From: Polaromonas sp.
GTDB taxonomy: Bacteria > Pseudomonadota > Gammaproteobacteria > Burkholderiales > Burkholderiaceae_C
Direction: 5' to 3'
NCBI GenBank assembly: GCA_030654695.1
Contig: JAURWY010000025.1
Coordinates: 62,001-126,000, forward strand
DNA length: 64,000 nucleotides
The notes beneath the pieces are model-generated. The model was given only the letters and a program-made list of their open reading frames with translations, made no database searches and was not told the origin of the DNA. Shown here piece by piece: positions 56,984-64,000 of the stretch. The position numbers and the translations under genes are program-made. Positions within the stretch are counted from its first letter, which is position 1. Every line of letters starts with the position of its first letter.

Positions 56984-57496
56984 ATGTCTGAAAAATCATT
57001 TCCTAGCACCTCGACAGGCGCGCCCCGCATCAACATCGGCATCAGCGATGAGCACCGCGCCGCCATTGCACAAGGGCTGAGCCGCCTGCTGGCTGACACC
57101 TACACCTTGTACCTGACCACCCACAATTTCCACTGGAATGTCACCGGGCCGATGTTCAACACGCTGCACCAAATGTTCATGACGCAGTACACCGAGTTGT
57201 GGGCGGCGGTGGACCCGGTCGCCGAACGCATCCGTTCGCTCGGACATCCAGCGCCCGGCTCTTACGCACAGTTCGCGCACCTCACCACTTTGCCGGATGT
57301 GCCGTCGACACCGCCCAAGGCGCTGGAGATGGTGCGCATTCTGGTCCAAGGCCATGAGGCTGTAGCCCGCACTGCCCGCAGTCTGTTTCCTGAGGCTGAG
57401 CAAGCCGGCGACGAGCCGACGGCTGACTTGCTGACCCAGCGTCTGACGGTTCATGAACAGTCTGCCTGGATGCTGCGATCGTTGCTGGAAGAGTGA
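56984..57496 (+). CDS. dps: Dps-family ferritin-like protein
   Basis: 170 aa. Forms a dodecamer that oxidises and stores iron with peroxide and can protect DNA. The ferroxidase site of Dps lies at subunit interfaces: [19 protein letters not shown] with the His and the following acidic motif [19 protein letters not shown] (Asp and Glu). RBS AAAGGA lies before the ATG at 56984. It is directly downstream of oxyR, which usually activates it. Its stop overlaps the ubiA GTG start by 4 bp. Confidence 0.95.
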   Translation: MSEKSFPSTSTGAPRINIGISDEHRAAIAQGLSRLLADTYTLYLTTHNFHWNVTGPMFNTLHQMFMTQYTELWAAVDPVAERIRSLGHPAPGSYAQFAHLTTLPDVPSTPPKALEMVRILVQGHEAVARTARSLFPEAEQAGDEPTADLLTQRLTVHEQSAWMLRSLLEE

Positions 57497-58359
57497 GTGT
57501 GCTGGGGGCCCATTACCTCCAATTGATCCGTTGGGACCGCCCGGCTGGTTGGCTGCTGCTGCTGTGGCCGACGCTGTCGGCGCTGTGGATTGCTGCAGGC
57601 GGCTTTCCCGGTTGGCACCTGCTGACGGTTTTCACGCTGGGCACCTTCCTCATGCGCAGTGCGGGTTGCTGCCTCAATGACGTGGCGGATCGTGACTTTG
57701 ACCGCCACGTGAAGCGCACGGCGAACCGTCCTGTGACCAGCGGCGCAGTCTCTGTCAAAGAAGCTTTGCTGCTGGGCGCAGCGCTGGCGTTGGCGGCATT
57801 TGCTTTGGTGCTCACCACCAACGCGGCTGCGGTGGCTTGGTCATTTGCGGCGCTGGCCGTGGCGCTGGTCTACCCGTACGCCAAGCGACATGTGGCGATG
57901 CCGCAAGCGGTGCTTGGGGTGGCGTTTAGTTTTGGCATTCCGATGGCTTTTGCGGCGGTGCAGGGGCAAGTGCCGTTGTTGGCTTGGCTGCTGCTGTTCG
58001 GCAATTTGTTTTGGGTGCTGGCCTATGACACTGAATACGCCATGGTCGACCGCGACGACGATCTGAAGATCGGCATGAAAACTTCGGCCATCACACTGGG
58101 GCGCTTTGATATTGCTGCCGTCATGTTGAGCTATGGTTTGTATTTGCTCATCTGGACGCTGGCGTTGGCGTCGCTGTCGGGGCTGGCCTTGAATTGGGCT
58201 TTCGCTTTGGGCGTGGCGCTGGCGGCTGTGCAAGCCGTCTGGCACGGCTACTTGATTCGGCACCGCGAACGCGCGGGTTGCTTCAAGGCTTTTCGCCTGA
58301 ACCATTGGCTCGGCTTCACTGTTTTTGCTGGGATTGCGGTGGCCTATGCGCGGGCTTGA
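57493..58359 (+). CDS. ubiA: 4-hydroxybenzoate polyprenyltransferase
   Basis: Membrane enzyme that attaches the polyprenyl tail to 4-hydroxybenzoate in ubiquinone synthesis. 288 aa with eight to nine helices. The two Asp-rich motifs are [20 protein letters not shown] (loop 1) and [19 protein letters not shown] (loop 2), which bind Mg-prenyl diphosphate. The start is a GTG at 57493 overlapping the dps stop (GTGA). No ubiC gene is beside it. A strong terminator follows. Confidence 0.95.
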   Translation: MSVLGAHYLQLIRWDRPAGWLLLLWPTLSALWIAAGGFPGWHLLTVFTLGTFLMRSAGCCLNDVADRDFDRHVKRTANRPVTSGAVSVKEALLLGAALALAAFALVLTTNAAAVAWSFAALAVALVYPYAKRHVAMPQAVLGVAFSFGIPMAFAAVQGQVPLLAWLLLFGNLFWVLAYDTEYAMVDRDDDLKIGMKTSAITLGRFDIAAVMLSYGLYLLIWTLALASLSGLALNWAFALGVALAAVQAVWHGYLIRHRERAGCFKAFRLNHWLGFTVFAGIAVAYARA

Positions 58360-58383
58360 GTTGAAGTGACGCTAAAAATGGAC

Positions 58384-58416
58384 GTGAAAAAGCCCGCTTC
58401 GAGCGGGCTTTTTCAC
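58384..58416. terminator. Bidirectional intrinsic terminator
   Basis: A 15-bp perfect stem (58384-58398 with 58402-58416) with a TCG loop; A5 and T5 runs flank the GC core on either side. It lies between ubiA and the convergent small exported protein gene. Confidence 0.92.
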
Positions 58417-58454
58417 GGGCCAAGGGCCGTTCGCTGGTCGTCGAGAAAAGCCGT

Positions 58455-58688
58455 TTAAGCGGCTTTAGGAGCTGCTTTGGCTTTAGCAACGCGTTTGCTT
58501 TTCTTGGCTTTTTTAGCTTTGACGGTGCCTTTGCTGGCAGCCGGGGCGGCTTTTTCAGCGGGCGCTGCGGCTGGTGCAGCTGAAGGCGCAACGGCACCGC
58601 CGGTCTGAGCTGCCACCGGTGTGGAAATCACCGCCAAAGGCATGGCGAGGACTGCAGCGCTAGCGAGGATGGTCAGAAATTTTTTCAT
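58455..58688 (-). CDS. Small exported Ala/Lys-rich protein
   Basis: 77 aa. Signal peptide (LTILASAAVLAMPLAVISTPVAA, cleavage near 27), then a low-complexity tail rich in Ala, Pro and Lys (GTVKAKKAKKSKRVAKAKAA) resembling histone-H1-like tails but placed behind an export signal. Proteins of this kind are common in Burkholderiales and uncharacterised. It is downstream of proC on the same strand with a 159-bp gap. A role in binding acidic polymers at the cell surface is possible, but this is a guess. Confidence 0.75.
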   Translation of the reverse strand: MKKFLTILASAAVLAMPLAVISTPVAAQTGGAVAPSAAPAAAPAEKAAPAASKGTVKAKKAKKSKRVAKAKAAPKAA

Positions 58689-58847
58689 GGTGATTCCAAT
58701 CGTTGAAGGTGAGAGCGTCTAGTGAGAACTTAAATGTATTCAGTGCTTTGAGACGCTGAATACAACCTTTCAACGTGGCTACGGTCTTGGTCGTTGACGT
58801 TGAATGCAGAAATTCCGCTGACCCATGGCATCTGGATGGACAGGGAC

Positions 58848-59681
58848 TCAGTCCGCTCCAAATTCATCGCCGAGTTCTGCAGCACGTTCACGGGCCGCCT
58901 GCATGGCTTGCTTGAACTGCTGCTTGACACCACTGTGCTCCATCGCCGTCAGCGCGGCGTAGGTGGTACCGCCTTTAGAGGTGACACGCTCGCGCAGTGT
59001 TTGCGGTGCCTCGTCGGAGGCTTGGGCCAAGGCCGAGGCACCCACAAAAGTGGCGATGGCGAGTTGCCTTGCTTGGGCGGCGTCCAAGCCCATCTCGGTG
59101 CCAGCTTCCATCATGGCTTCGATGAAATAAAACACATACGCCGGGCCCGAGCCCGACAGGGCGGTGACGGCGTCGAGTTGTTCTTCACGCTCAAGCCACA
59201 TGTGAGCACCGGTGGTGGCGACAACCGATTCAATCACCTGCCGGTCGGCGGTTGTCACGGCCGGGCGGGCCAGCAAGGCGGTCATGCCTTGGCCAATCAG
59301 CGCCGGCGTGTTGGGCATGGCGCGTACCACGCGTTCGGTGCCTAGCCAGCGCGCAATGCTGTCGGAGCGAATGCCGGCGGCCACGCTCAGGTGCAGGGCG
59401 GTCAGCGTGTGGTCACGGACTTGGGTCGCTGCCTGATTGAAAATTTGCGGTTTGACGGCCCACACCACCAGACCGGCGCGTGCCAAACTGGCTTCGGCGC
59501 TGGGCATGACGGTGACGCCGAACTGGGCTTTCAGCCGCTCAGCTTGTTCGGCGAAGGGTTCGACCACTTGAATCTGGGTCGGTGCCAGACCGCGCTTGAG
59601 CAGCCCGCCAATGATGGCGCTCGCCATGTTGCCGCCGCCGATGAAGGCGATTTGTAATGCGCTGATGTTGCTGCTGGCCAT
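58848..59681 (-). CDS. proC: Pyrroline-5-carboxylate reductase
   Basis: Last step of proline synthesis, NAD(P)H-dependent. 277 aa from ATG 59681; the frame extends 14 codons further without support. The Rossmann start is LQIAFIGGGNMASAIIGGLL, and the C-terminal signature TALSGSGPAYVFYFIEAMME is intact, followed by SKGGTTYAALTAMEHSGV. Length is standard. It lies 63 bp downstream of glpK on the same strand; functional linkage with glycerol metabolism is not expected. Confidence 0.96.
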   Translation of the reverse strand: MASSNISALQIAFIGGGNMASAIIGGLLKRGLAPTQIQVVEPFAEQAERLKAQFGVTVMPSAEASLARAGLVVWAVKPQIFNQAATQVRDHTLTALHLSVAAGIRSDSIARWLGTERVVRAMPNTPALIGQGMTALLARPAVTTADRQVIESVVATTGAHMWLEREEQLDAVTALSGSGPAYVFYFIEAMMEAGTEMGLDAAQARQLAIATFVGASALAQASDEAPQTLRERVTSKGGTTYAALTAMEHSGVKQQFKQAMQAARERAAELGDEFGAD

Positions 59682-59744
59682 GCTTTTGCGGTCCTCTGGG
59701 TGTCTGATGAAGCTGAGTCCCAAATTGTCGCTGAAGCGCGGGCG

Positions 59745-61238
59745 CTACTTCAGCACCGTTTGCCGAACCGCATGCTCCCACTCAGCCATCAGTTCAGCGG
59801 CGCGGGCGGCGTTGAGCGTCGGCGTGAAAGTGCGTTCGGCGCGCCACAGACTGGCCAGCTCGTCGGTGTTTTTGTAGACACCGCAGGACAGGCCTGCCAG
59901 CCAAGCGGCGCCCAGTGCGGTGGTTTCTGTCACCACTGGGCGGACCACGGGAATGCCGAGCAAGTTGGCTTGGAACTGCATCAGCAGGTTGTTGGCGCAG
60001 GCGCCGCCGTCAACGCGCAGCACGGACACCGGCACCGCGCCGGCGCTGATGGCGTCGCGGTTCATGGCCTGCAGCAAGGCAGCGCTTTGGAAGGCAATGC
60101 TTTCTAGAGCGGCACGCGCAATGTGCGCCAGCGTGGTGCCGCGCGTGATGCCGGTGATGGTGCCGCGGGCGTCGGGTTCCCAGTAAGGTGCACCCAAGCC
60201 AGTGAAGGCGGGCACCATCATCACGCCGCCGGAGTCAGGCACGCTTTGGGCGAGTGATTCTGCATCGGCGCTGCTTTGAAAGGCTTGCAGGCCGTCGCGC
60301 AGCCACTGCACCACTGCGCCGCCGACAAAGACGCTGCCTTCCATGGCGAACTCCGTTTGGGTGGAGGCTTGGGCGGCAATGGTCGTCAGCAGGCCGTTTT
60401 GGGAGGGCCGAAATTGCGTGCCGGCGTGCATCAGCAAGAAGCAGCCGGTGCCGTAGGTATTTTTGGCCATGCCGGGGGTGAAGCAAGCTTGGCCAAAGGA
60501 GGCGCTTTGCTGGTCGCCGGCCACACCGCCAATCGGGATCGCGTGGCCCAGCAGTTCGGGCCTGACTTCGCCAAAGTCGCCGCTAGAGGGGCGGACTTCT
60601 GGCATCAGCGATGGCGGAATGCCCAGCAGTGCCAGCAGCTCGGCGTCCCACTGCTGGGTGCGCACGTTGAACAGCATGGTGCGCGACGCATTGGTGACGT
60701 CGGTGGCGTGCAGCGCGCCCTGGGTGAGCTGCCACATCAGCCAGCTGTCGATGGTGCCAAAAGCCAGTTCGCCGCGCTCGGCCTTGGCGCGAGCACCCGG
60801 CACGTGGTCAAGCAGCCATTTGAGTTTGGTGGCTGAAAAATAAGCGTCAATCCGCAGCCCGGTTTTGTCCAAGATCAGCGCTTCTTTGCCTTGCGCGCGC
60901 AGCTGCACGCAGGTGGCTTCGGCGCGGCGGTCTTGCCAGACGATGGCGTTGTGGATGGGTTGGCCGGTTTTGCGGTCCCAGACCACCGTGGTTTCGCGCT
61001 GATTGGTGATGCCGAGTGCGCGCATGTCGCTGGCTTTCAGGCCGGCTTTTGCCAGCACTTGCTGCGCGGTGGCCAACTGGGCCCGCCAGATTTCCATCGG
61101 GTTGTGTTCGACCCAACCGGGTTGCGGAAATATTTGCGTCAGTTCCTGCTGCGCCATTGCGACTATTTGACCTTCAGCGTCAAAAATAATGCTGCGTGAG
61201 CTGGAGGTGCCTTGGTCGAGAGCGAGTAAATAGGTCAT
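59745..61238 (-). CDS. glpK: Glycerol kinase
   Basis: Phosphorylates glycerol taken up by the ABC transporter encoded divergently. The 497-aa FGGY-family enzyme starts [20 protein letters not shown] and has [15 protein letters not shown], the adenine-site region [20 protein letters not shown] and [13 protein letters not shown]. Length is normal. It overlaps glpR by 4 bp, so the repressor and kinase are made from one message. Confidence 0.97.
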   Translation of the reverse strand: MTYLLALDQGTSSSRSIIFDAEGQIVAMAQQELTQIFPQPGWVEHNPMEIWRAQLATAQQVLAKAGLKASDMRALGITNQRETTVVWDRKTGQPIHNAIVWQDRRAEATCVQLRAQGKEALILDKTGLRIDAYFSATKLKWLLDHVPGARAKAERGELAFGTIDSWLMWQLTQGALHATDVTNASRTMLFNVRTQQWDAELLALLGIPPSLMPEVRPSSGDFGEVRPELLGHAIPIGGVAGDQQSASFGQACFTPGMAKNTYGTGCFLLMHAGTQFRPSQNGLLTTIAAQASTQTEFAMEGSVFVGGAVVQWLRDGLQAFQSSADAESLAQSVPDSGGVMMVPAFTGLGAPYWEPDARGTITGITRGTTLAHIARAALESIAFQSAALLQAMNRDAISAGAVPVSVLRVDGGACANNLLMQFQANLLGIPVVRPVVTETTALGAAWLAGLSCGVYKNTDELASLWRAERTFTPTLNAARAAELMAEWEHAVRQTVLK

Positions 61239-62005
61239 GCGGGTACCGCCACGTCGTATTGCACCAAGGCGTCGGTCAGCAGGGCTGGAAACGGATCTGG
61301 CGGCGGGGCGTCGGTGAACAAGCGATCAATCTGTGACAGCGTTGCCACCTCAACCATGGCCGGGCGGTTGAACTTGCTGTTGTCGGCGGCCAACCAGACC
61401 TCACGCGCATGCGACATGATGGTTTGGGCGACCTTGACCTCGCGGTAATCGTAGTCCCGCAGGCTGCCATCGGCTTCGATGCCGGAGATGCCGATCACAG
61501 CAATATCGACCTTGAACTGGCGTATGAAGTCAACCGCGGCTTCTCCCACGATGCCCCGGTCGCGCCCGCGCACCACGCCGCCGACCACGATCACCTCACT
61601 CTTGGCGTTGGCGCTCAAGATGCTCGCCACGTTCAAGTTGTTGGTGATGACCTGCAAGCCGCTGTGCTGCATCAAGGCTTTGGCAATGGCTTCGGTGGTG
61701 GTGCCAATGTTGAGGATCAATGAGCAGTTATTGGGAACGGCTGCCGCAACGGCTTGCGCAATCCGGTATTTGCCCTCGGCGTTGAGATTTTCACGTTGCT
61801 GGTGCGCCATGTTTTCAATGGTTGAGCTGGGAACCCGCACGCCACCGTGAAAGCGAATGAGCAGTTCTTCGTCTGCCAAGCGCTGCACGTCGCGCCGCAC
61901 GGTTTGGAGTGTGACGCCGAGGGTCTCTGCCAGTTGTTCGACTGTCACAGACCCTTGCGCTTGCACCACCTTGAGCAAGGTGAGTTGTCGTGGATTGGGA
62001 TTCAT
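61235..62005 (-). CDS. glpR: DeoR-family glycerol-3-phosphate repressor
   Basis: 256 aa. N-terminal DeoR helix-turn-helix ([20 protein letters not shown]) and a C-terminal sugar-phosphate-binding domain ([36 protein letters not shown]). By location it represses the glp genes until glycerol-3-phosphate builds up. It is divergent from glpS across 160 bp of AT-rich sequence in which a TTAAAACGAA repeat occurs twice. It overlaps glpK by 4 bp. Confidence 0.92.
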   Translation of the reverse strand: MNPNPRQLTLLKVVQAQGSVTVEQLAETLGVTLQTVRRDVQRLADEELLIRFHGGVRVPSSTIENMAHQQRENLNAEGKYRIAQAVAAAVPNNCSLILNIGTTTEAIAKALMQHSGLQVITNNLNVASILSANAKSEVIVVGGVVRGRDRGIVGEAAVDFIRQFKVDIAVIGISGIEADGSLRDYDYREVKVAQTIMSHAREVWLAADNSKFNRPAMVEVATLSQIDRLFTDAPPPDPFPALLTDALVQYDVAVPA

Positions 62006-62043
62006 TGTTTATTTTCAACTGAAATTTGGAACACGCAAGAACT

Positions 62044-62105
62044 TTAAAACGAAAACAAAAGAACATAAATAGGGTAATTGCTAGGTACAAAAGAATTAAA
62101 ACGAA
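62044..62105. promoter_or_regulatory. Candidate GlpR operators
   Basis: TTAAAACGAA occurs at 62044-62053 and 62096-62105 (52 bp apart) in the glpR-glpS divergent region, resembling the CGAA-type boxes bound by DeoR-family repressors. By eye only. Confidence 0.35.
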
Positions 62106-62165
62106 CAATAATTACCTGAAGCGAATTCATGATGGGTTCGGGAGACGATAAAAAGGGGGGGCGAA

Positions 62166-63239
62166 ATGCAGTTGACTCTTGAGGGCATCAGCAAAAAAGT
62201 AGATGACCAAACATGGCTTCACGACATGAGCATGGCACCGTCCAGCGGTTCCGTCACGGTGTTGCTGGGCGCCACCCAAGCCGGTAAGACGAGCCTGATG
62301 CGGATCATGGCGGGGCTGGATGTTCCTTCGAGCGGCGAGGTCCGCGTCAACGGTGACAGCGTGGTGGGCGTGTCCGTTCGCCGGCGAAACGTGGCGATGG
62401 TCTATCAGCAGTTCATCAACTACCCTTCCATGCGCGTGCGTGACAACATCGCCTCGCCTTTGAAGCTGCGGGGCGAAAAAAACACAGACCAGCGAGTCCA
62501 GCAACTGGCCGAAAAACTGCACATCGAGATGTTCCTCGACCGCTACCCGGCTGAGTTGTCCGGTGGGCAACAGCAGCGCGTGGCGCTGGCCCGGGCCTTG
62601 GCCAAAGGGGCACCCTTGATGCTGCTGGACGAACCCTTGGTCAACCTCGATTACAAGCTGCGTGAAGAGTTGCGTGACGAGTTGAGCGCCCTTTTCTCAG
62701 AGGGCGGTTCAACCGTTATCTATGCCACCACAGAGCCTGGCGAGGCGCTCCTGCTGGGCGGCTACACCGCCGTGATGGACCAAGGCGAGTTGCTGCAGTA
62801 CGGGCCGACGGCTGAGGTCTTTCACAAGCCGAAATCCTTGCGCGTGGCGCGCGCCTTCAGTGATCCACCCATGAATTTGCTCGGTGCCCGTGGCCACGAG
62901 GGTGGGGTCTTGCTGGACGGCGGCCCTTTGCTGGCGATTCAGTTGCCGCCGACCCAGTCCACCCAACTGACGGTGGGTCTGCGCGCCAGTGTTCTGCGTG
63001 TGCAGGCACAAGACGGCGACGTGGCGCTGGCCGGACAAGTGGAGTTGGCAGAGATCTCGGGCTCTGACACTTTTGTGCATGTGTCTTCTCCGGTCGGTGA
63101 CGTGGTGGCGCAGCTGACGGGTGTGCACTACTTTGAGTTGGGTGCGCAAATTCAACTTTATTGCAGCCCGAGGCAAGTTTATATTTTTGACGCGCAAGGG
63201 ATGCTGTTGATGTCCCCCGTTCGCGGCGGAGGACGCTGA
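62166..63239 (+). CDS. glpS: Glycerol ABC transporter ATP-binding protein GlpS
   Basis: 357 aa ATPase of the CUT1-type glycerol importer (GlpSTPQV system). Walker A LLGATQAGKTSLMR, Q-loop MVYQQFINYPS, signature LSGGQQQRVALARAL, Walker B LMLLDEPLVNLD and a C-terminal TOBE regulatory domain (about 245-350). The unusual Gly-Ala-Thr-Gln-Ala-Gly-Lys Walker A is typical of this subunit as far as I recall. The second ATPase starts 1 bp after its stop. The location beside glpR-glpK supports the substrate assignment. Confidence 0.9.
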   Translation: MQLTLEGISKKVDDQTWLHDMSMAPSSGSVTVLLGATQAGKTSLMRIMAGLDVPSSGEVRVNGDSVVGVSVRRRNVAMVYQQFINYPSMRVRDNIASPLKLRGEKNTDQRVQQLAEKLHIEMFLDRYPAELSGGQQQRVALARALAKGAPLMLLDEPLVNLDYKLREELRDELSALFSEGGSTVIYATTEPGEALLLGGYTAVMDQGELLQYGPTAEVFHKPKSLRVARAFSDPPMNLLGARGHEGGVLLDGGPLLAIQLPPTQSTQLTVGLRASVLRVQAQDGDVALAGQVELAEISGSDTFVHVSSPVGDVVAQLTGVHYFELGAQIQLYCSPRQVYIFDAQGMLLMSPVRGGGR

Positions 63240-63240
63240 G

Positions 63241-64000
63241 ATGGCGCGCATTGAACTCGATCTGGCACACGCCTACAAACCCAAGCCCCAGCAAGACAGT
63301 GATTACGCTTTGCTGCCCTTGAACATGACGTTTGAAGACGGCGGCGCCTACGCGTTGCTCGGGCCTTCCGGCTGCGGTAAGACGACCTTGCTCAACATCA
63401 TGTCGGGCTTGCTGGCGCCTTCGCAGGGTCGCGTGCTGTTTGACGGGCAAGACATGACCCTGGCCTCGCCACCCGAGCGCAACATTGCGCAGGTGTTTCA
63501 GTTCCCGGTCATTTACGAGACCATGACGGTCGGTGAAAACTTGGCTTTCCCGTTGCGCAACCGCGGCGTTGCCCAAGACCAAATCAACAAACGTGTGGGC
63601 GCGATTGCAGAAATACTGGAGATGAGCGGCCAGTTGAACCAGCGTGCTGCCGGTCTGTCGGCGGATGCCAAACAAAAAATATCGCTGGGCCGTGGGTTGG
63701 TACGTCCCGACGTTTCGGCTGTGTTGTTTGATGAGCCGCTGACCGTGATTGACCCGCACCTCAAGTGGCAGCTGCGGCGCAAGATCAAACAGATTCACCA
63801 CGAGCTGAAGCTGACCATGATTTACGTCACACACGATCAAGTGGAGGCCTTGACCTTTGCCGATCAGGTGGTGGTGATGACGCTGGGCCGGGCCGTGCAG
63901 GTGGGGTCGGCCGCTGAGTTGTATGAAAAGCCAAGCCATACCTTTGTCGGGCATTTCATTGGCTCTCCTGGCATGAATTTTTTGTCAGGCCAAGTGGTGC
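63241..64000 (+). CDS. glpT: Glycerol ABC transporter ATP-binding protein GlpT, cut by window end
   Basis: The frame starts ATG 63241 and is open at the window end (253 codons of about 360). Walker A is LLGPSGCGKTTLLNIMSG, the Q-loop QVFQFPVIYETM, and Walker B AVLFDEPLTVID, then the His loop YVTHDQVEA. The signature motif is not LSGGQ but LSADAKQKISLGRG, which in this subunit family replaces the usual sequence, so the ATPase pair GlpS-GlpT has one canonical and one degenerate signature. The permease genes glpP-glpQ and the binding protein glpV should follow outside the window. Confidence 0.9.
   Translation, partial: MARIELDLAHAYKPKPQQDSDYALLPLNMTFEDGGAYALLGPSGCGKTTLLNIMSGLLAPSQGRVLFDGQDMTLASPPERNIAQVFQFPVIYETMTVGENLAFPLRNRGVAQDQINKRVGAIAEILEMSGQLNQRAAGLSADAKQKISLGRGLVRPDVSAVLFDEPLTVIDPHLKWQLRRKIKQIHHELKLTMIYVTHDQVEALTFADQVVVMTLGRAVQVGSAAELYEKPSHTFVGHFIGSPGMNFLSGQVV

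Overview
The window looks like a chromosome segment of a betaproteobacterium of the order Burkholderiales, most likely Comamonadaceae (Rhodoferax/Polaromonas/Limnohabitans type). This rests on gene content and order: def/fmt beside dprA-smg, argC type 2, a DUF3717-DUF1289 protein, a C199/C208 OxyR next to dps and ubiA, and a GlpSTPQV-type glycerol ABC transporter. The chromosomal part is GC-rich. One stretch around 28.4-31.2 kb is clearly AT-rich by eye and foreign.

Layout. 1-11.9 kb is housekeeping: fmt (cut by the window edge), a lone amino-acid binding protein, def, dprA, smg, then secF-secD-yajC, argC, sucCD and a TerC-family gene. 12.0-14.0 kb is a type IV pilin gene followed at once, in the same frame, by a PglL/TfpO-like O-oligosaccharyltransferase. 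14.0-25.3 kb is a signalling and exopolysaccharide region: a GGDEF/EAL protein with its PhnD-like binding protein on the minus strand, and on the plus strand a hybrid histidine kinase, an HlyD-like protein, a glycosyltransferase with a C-terminal PilZ domain, a dienelactone-hydrolase relative, a DUF4337 protein and an exported Ppx/GppA-like protein. katG follows.

27.77-35.53 kb is an integrated genomic island. It is bounded by 136-bp direct repeats that are copies of the 3' end of moaC. A tyrosine recombinase lies beside the intact (restored) moaC, and a broken moaC tail marks the far end. Paired TGGAGCA repeats near both ends look like integrase arm sites. Cargo: an XRE regulator with operator-like repeats, three small exported proteins, a 418-aa protein with family-A polymerase palm motifs but no exonuclease, an HNH-nuclease relic, and a 693-aa protein with eight phage-integrase-type repeats surrounding a PD-(D/E)XK nuclease-like domain. 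I consider this cargo the most interesting part of the window.

36-41.8 kb holds a BepA-like M48 protease, a small holin-family protein, a second TerC gene behind a yybP-ykoY (manganese) riboswitch, two zinc-motif proteins and purB. 42.6-49.8 kb is a tightly overlapping eight-gene minus-strand cluster (FAD oxidoreductase, DUF1365, Cfa-like methyltransferase, chalcone-isomerase-like, MFS, DUF3833, SDR, NTF2-like), probably a membrane-lipid modification pathway, next to a Cys glutathione peroxidase and a diiron ferritin-like protein. 51.5-59.7 kb has tgt, queA, recG, oxyR, dps, ubiA and proC. 59.7-64 kb is the glycerol locus: glpR-glpK diverging from glpS-glpT, which is cut by the window end.

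Stretches over about 300 bases without an intact gene: 27581-28164 (moaC relic, terminator, arm-site repeats), 31189-31664 (HNH relic), 33747-34335 (nothing recognised) and 39208-39655 (riboswitch leader and promoter). No rRNA, tRNA or CRISPR array was recognised.
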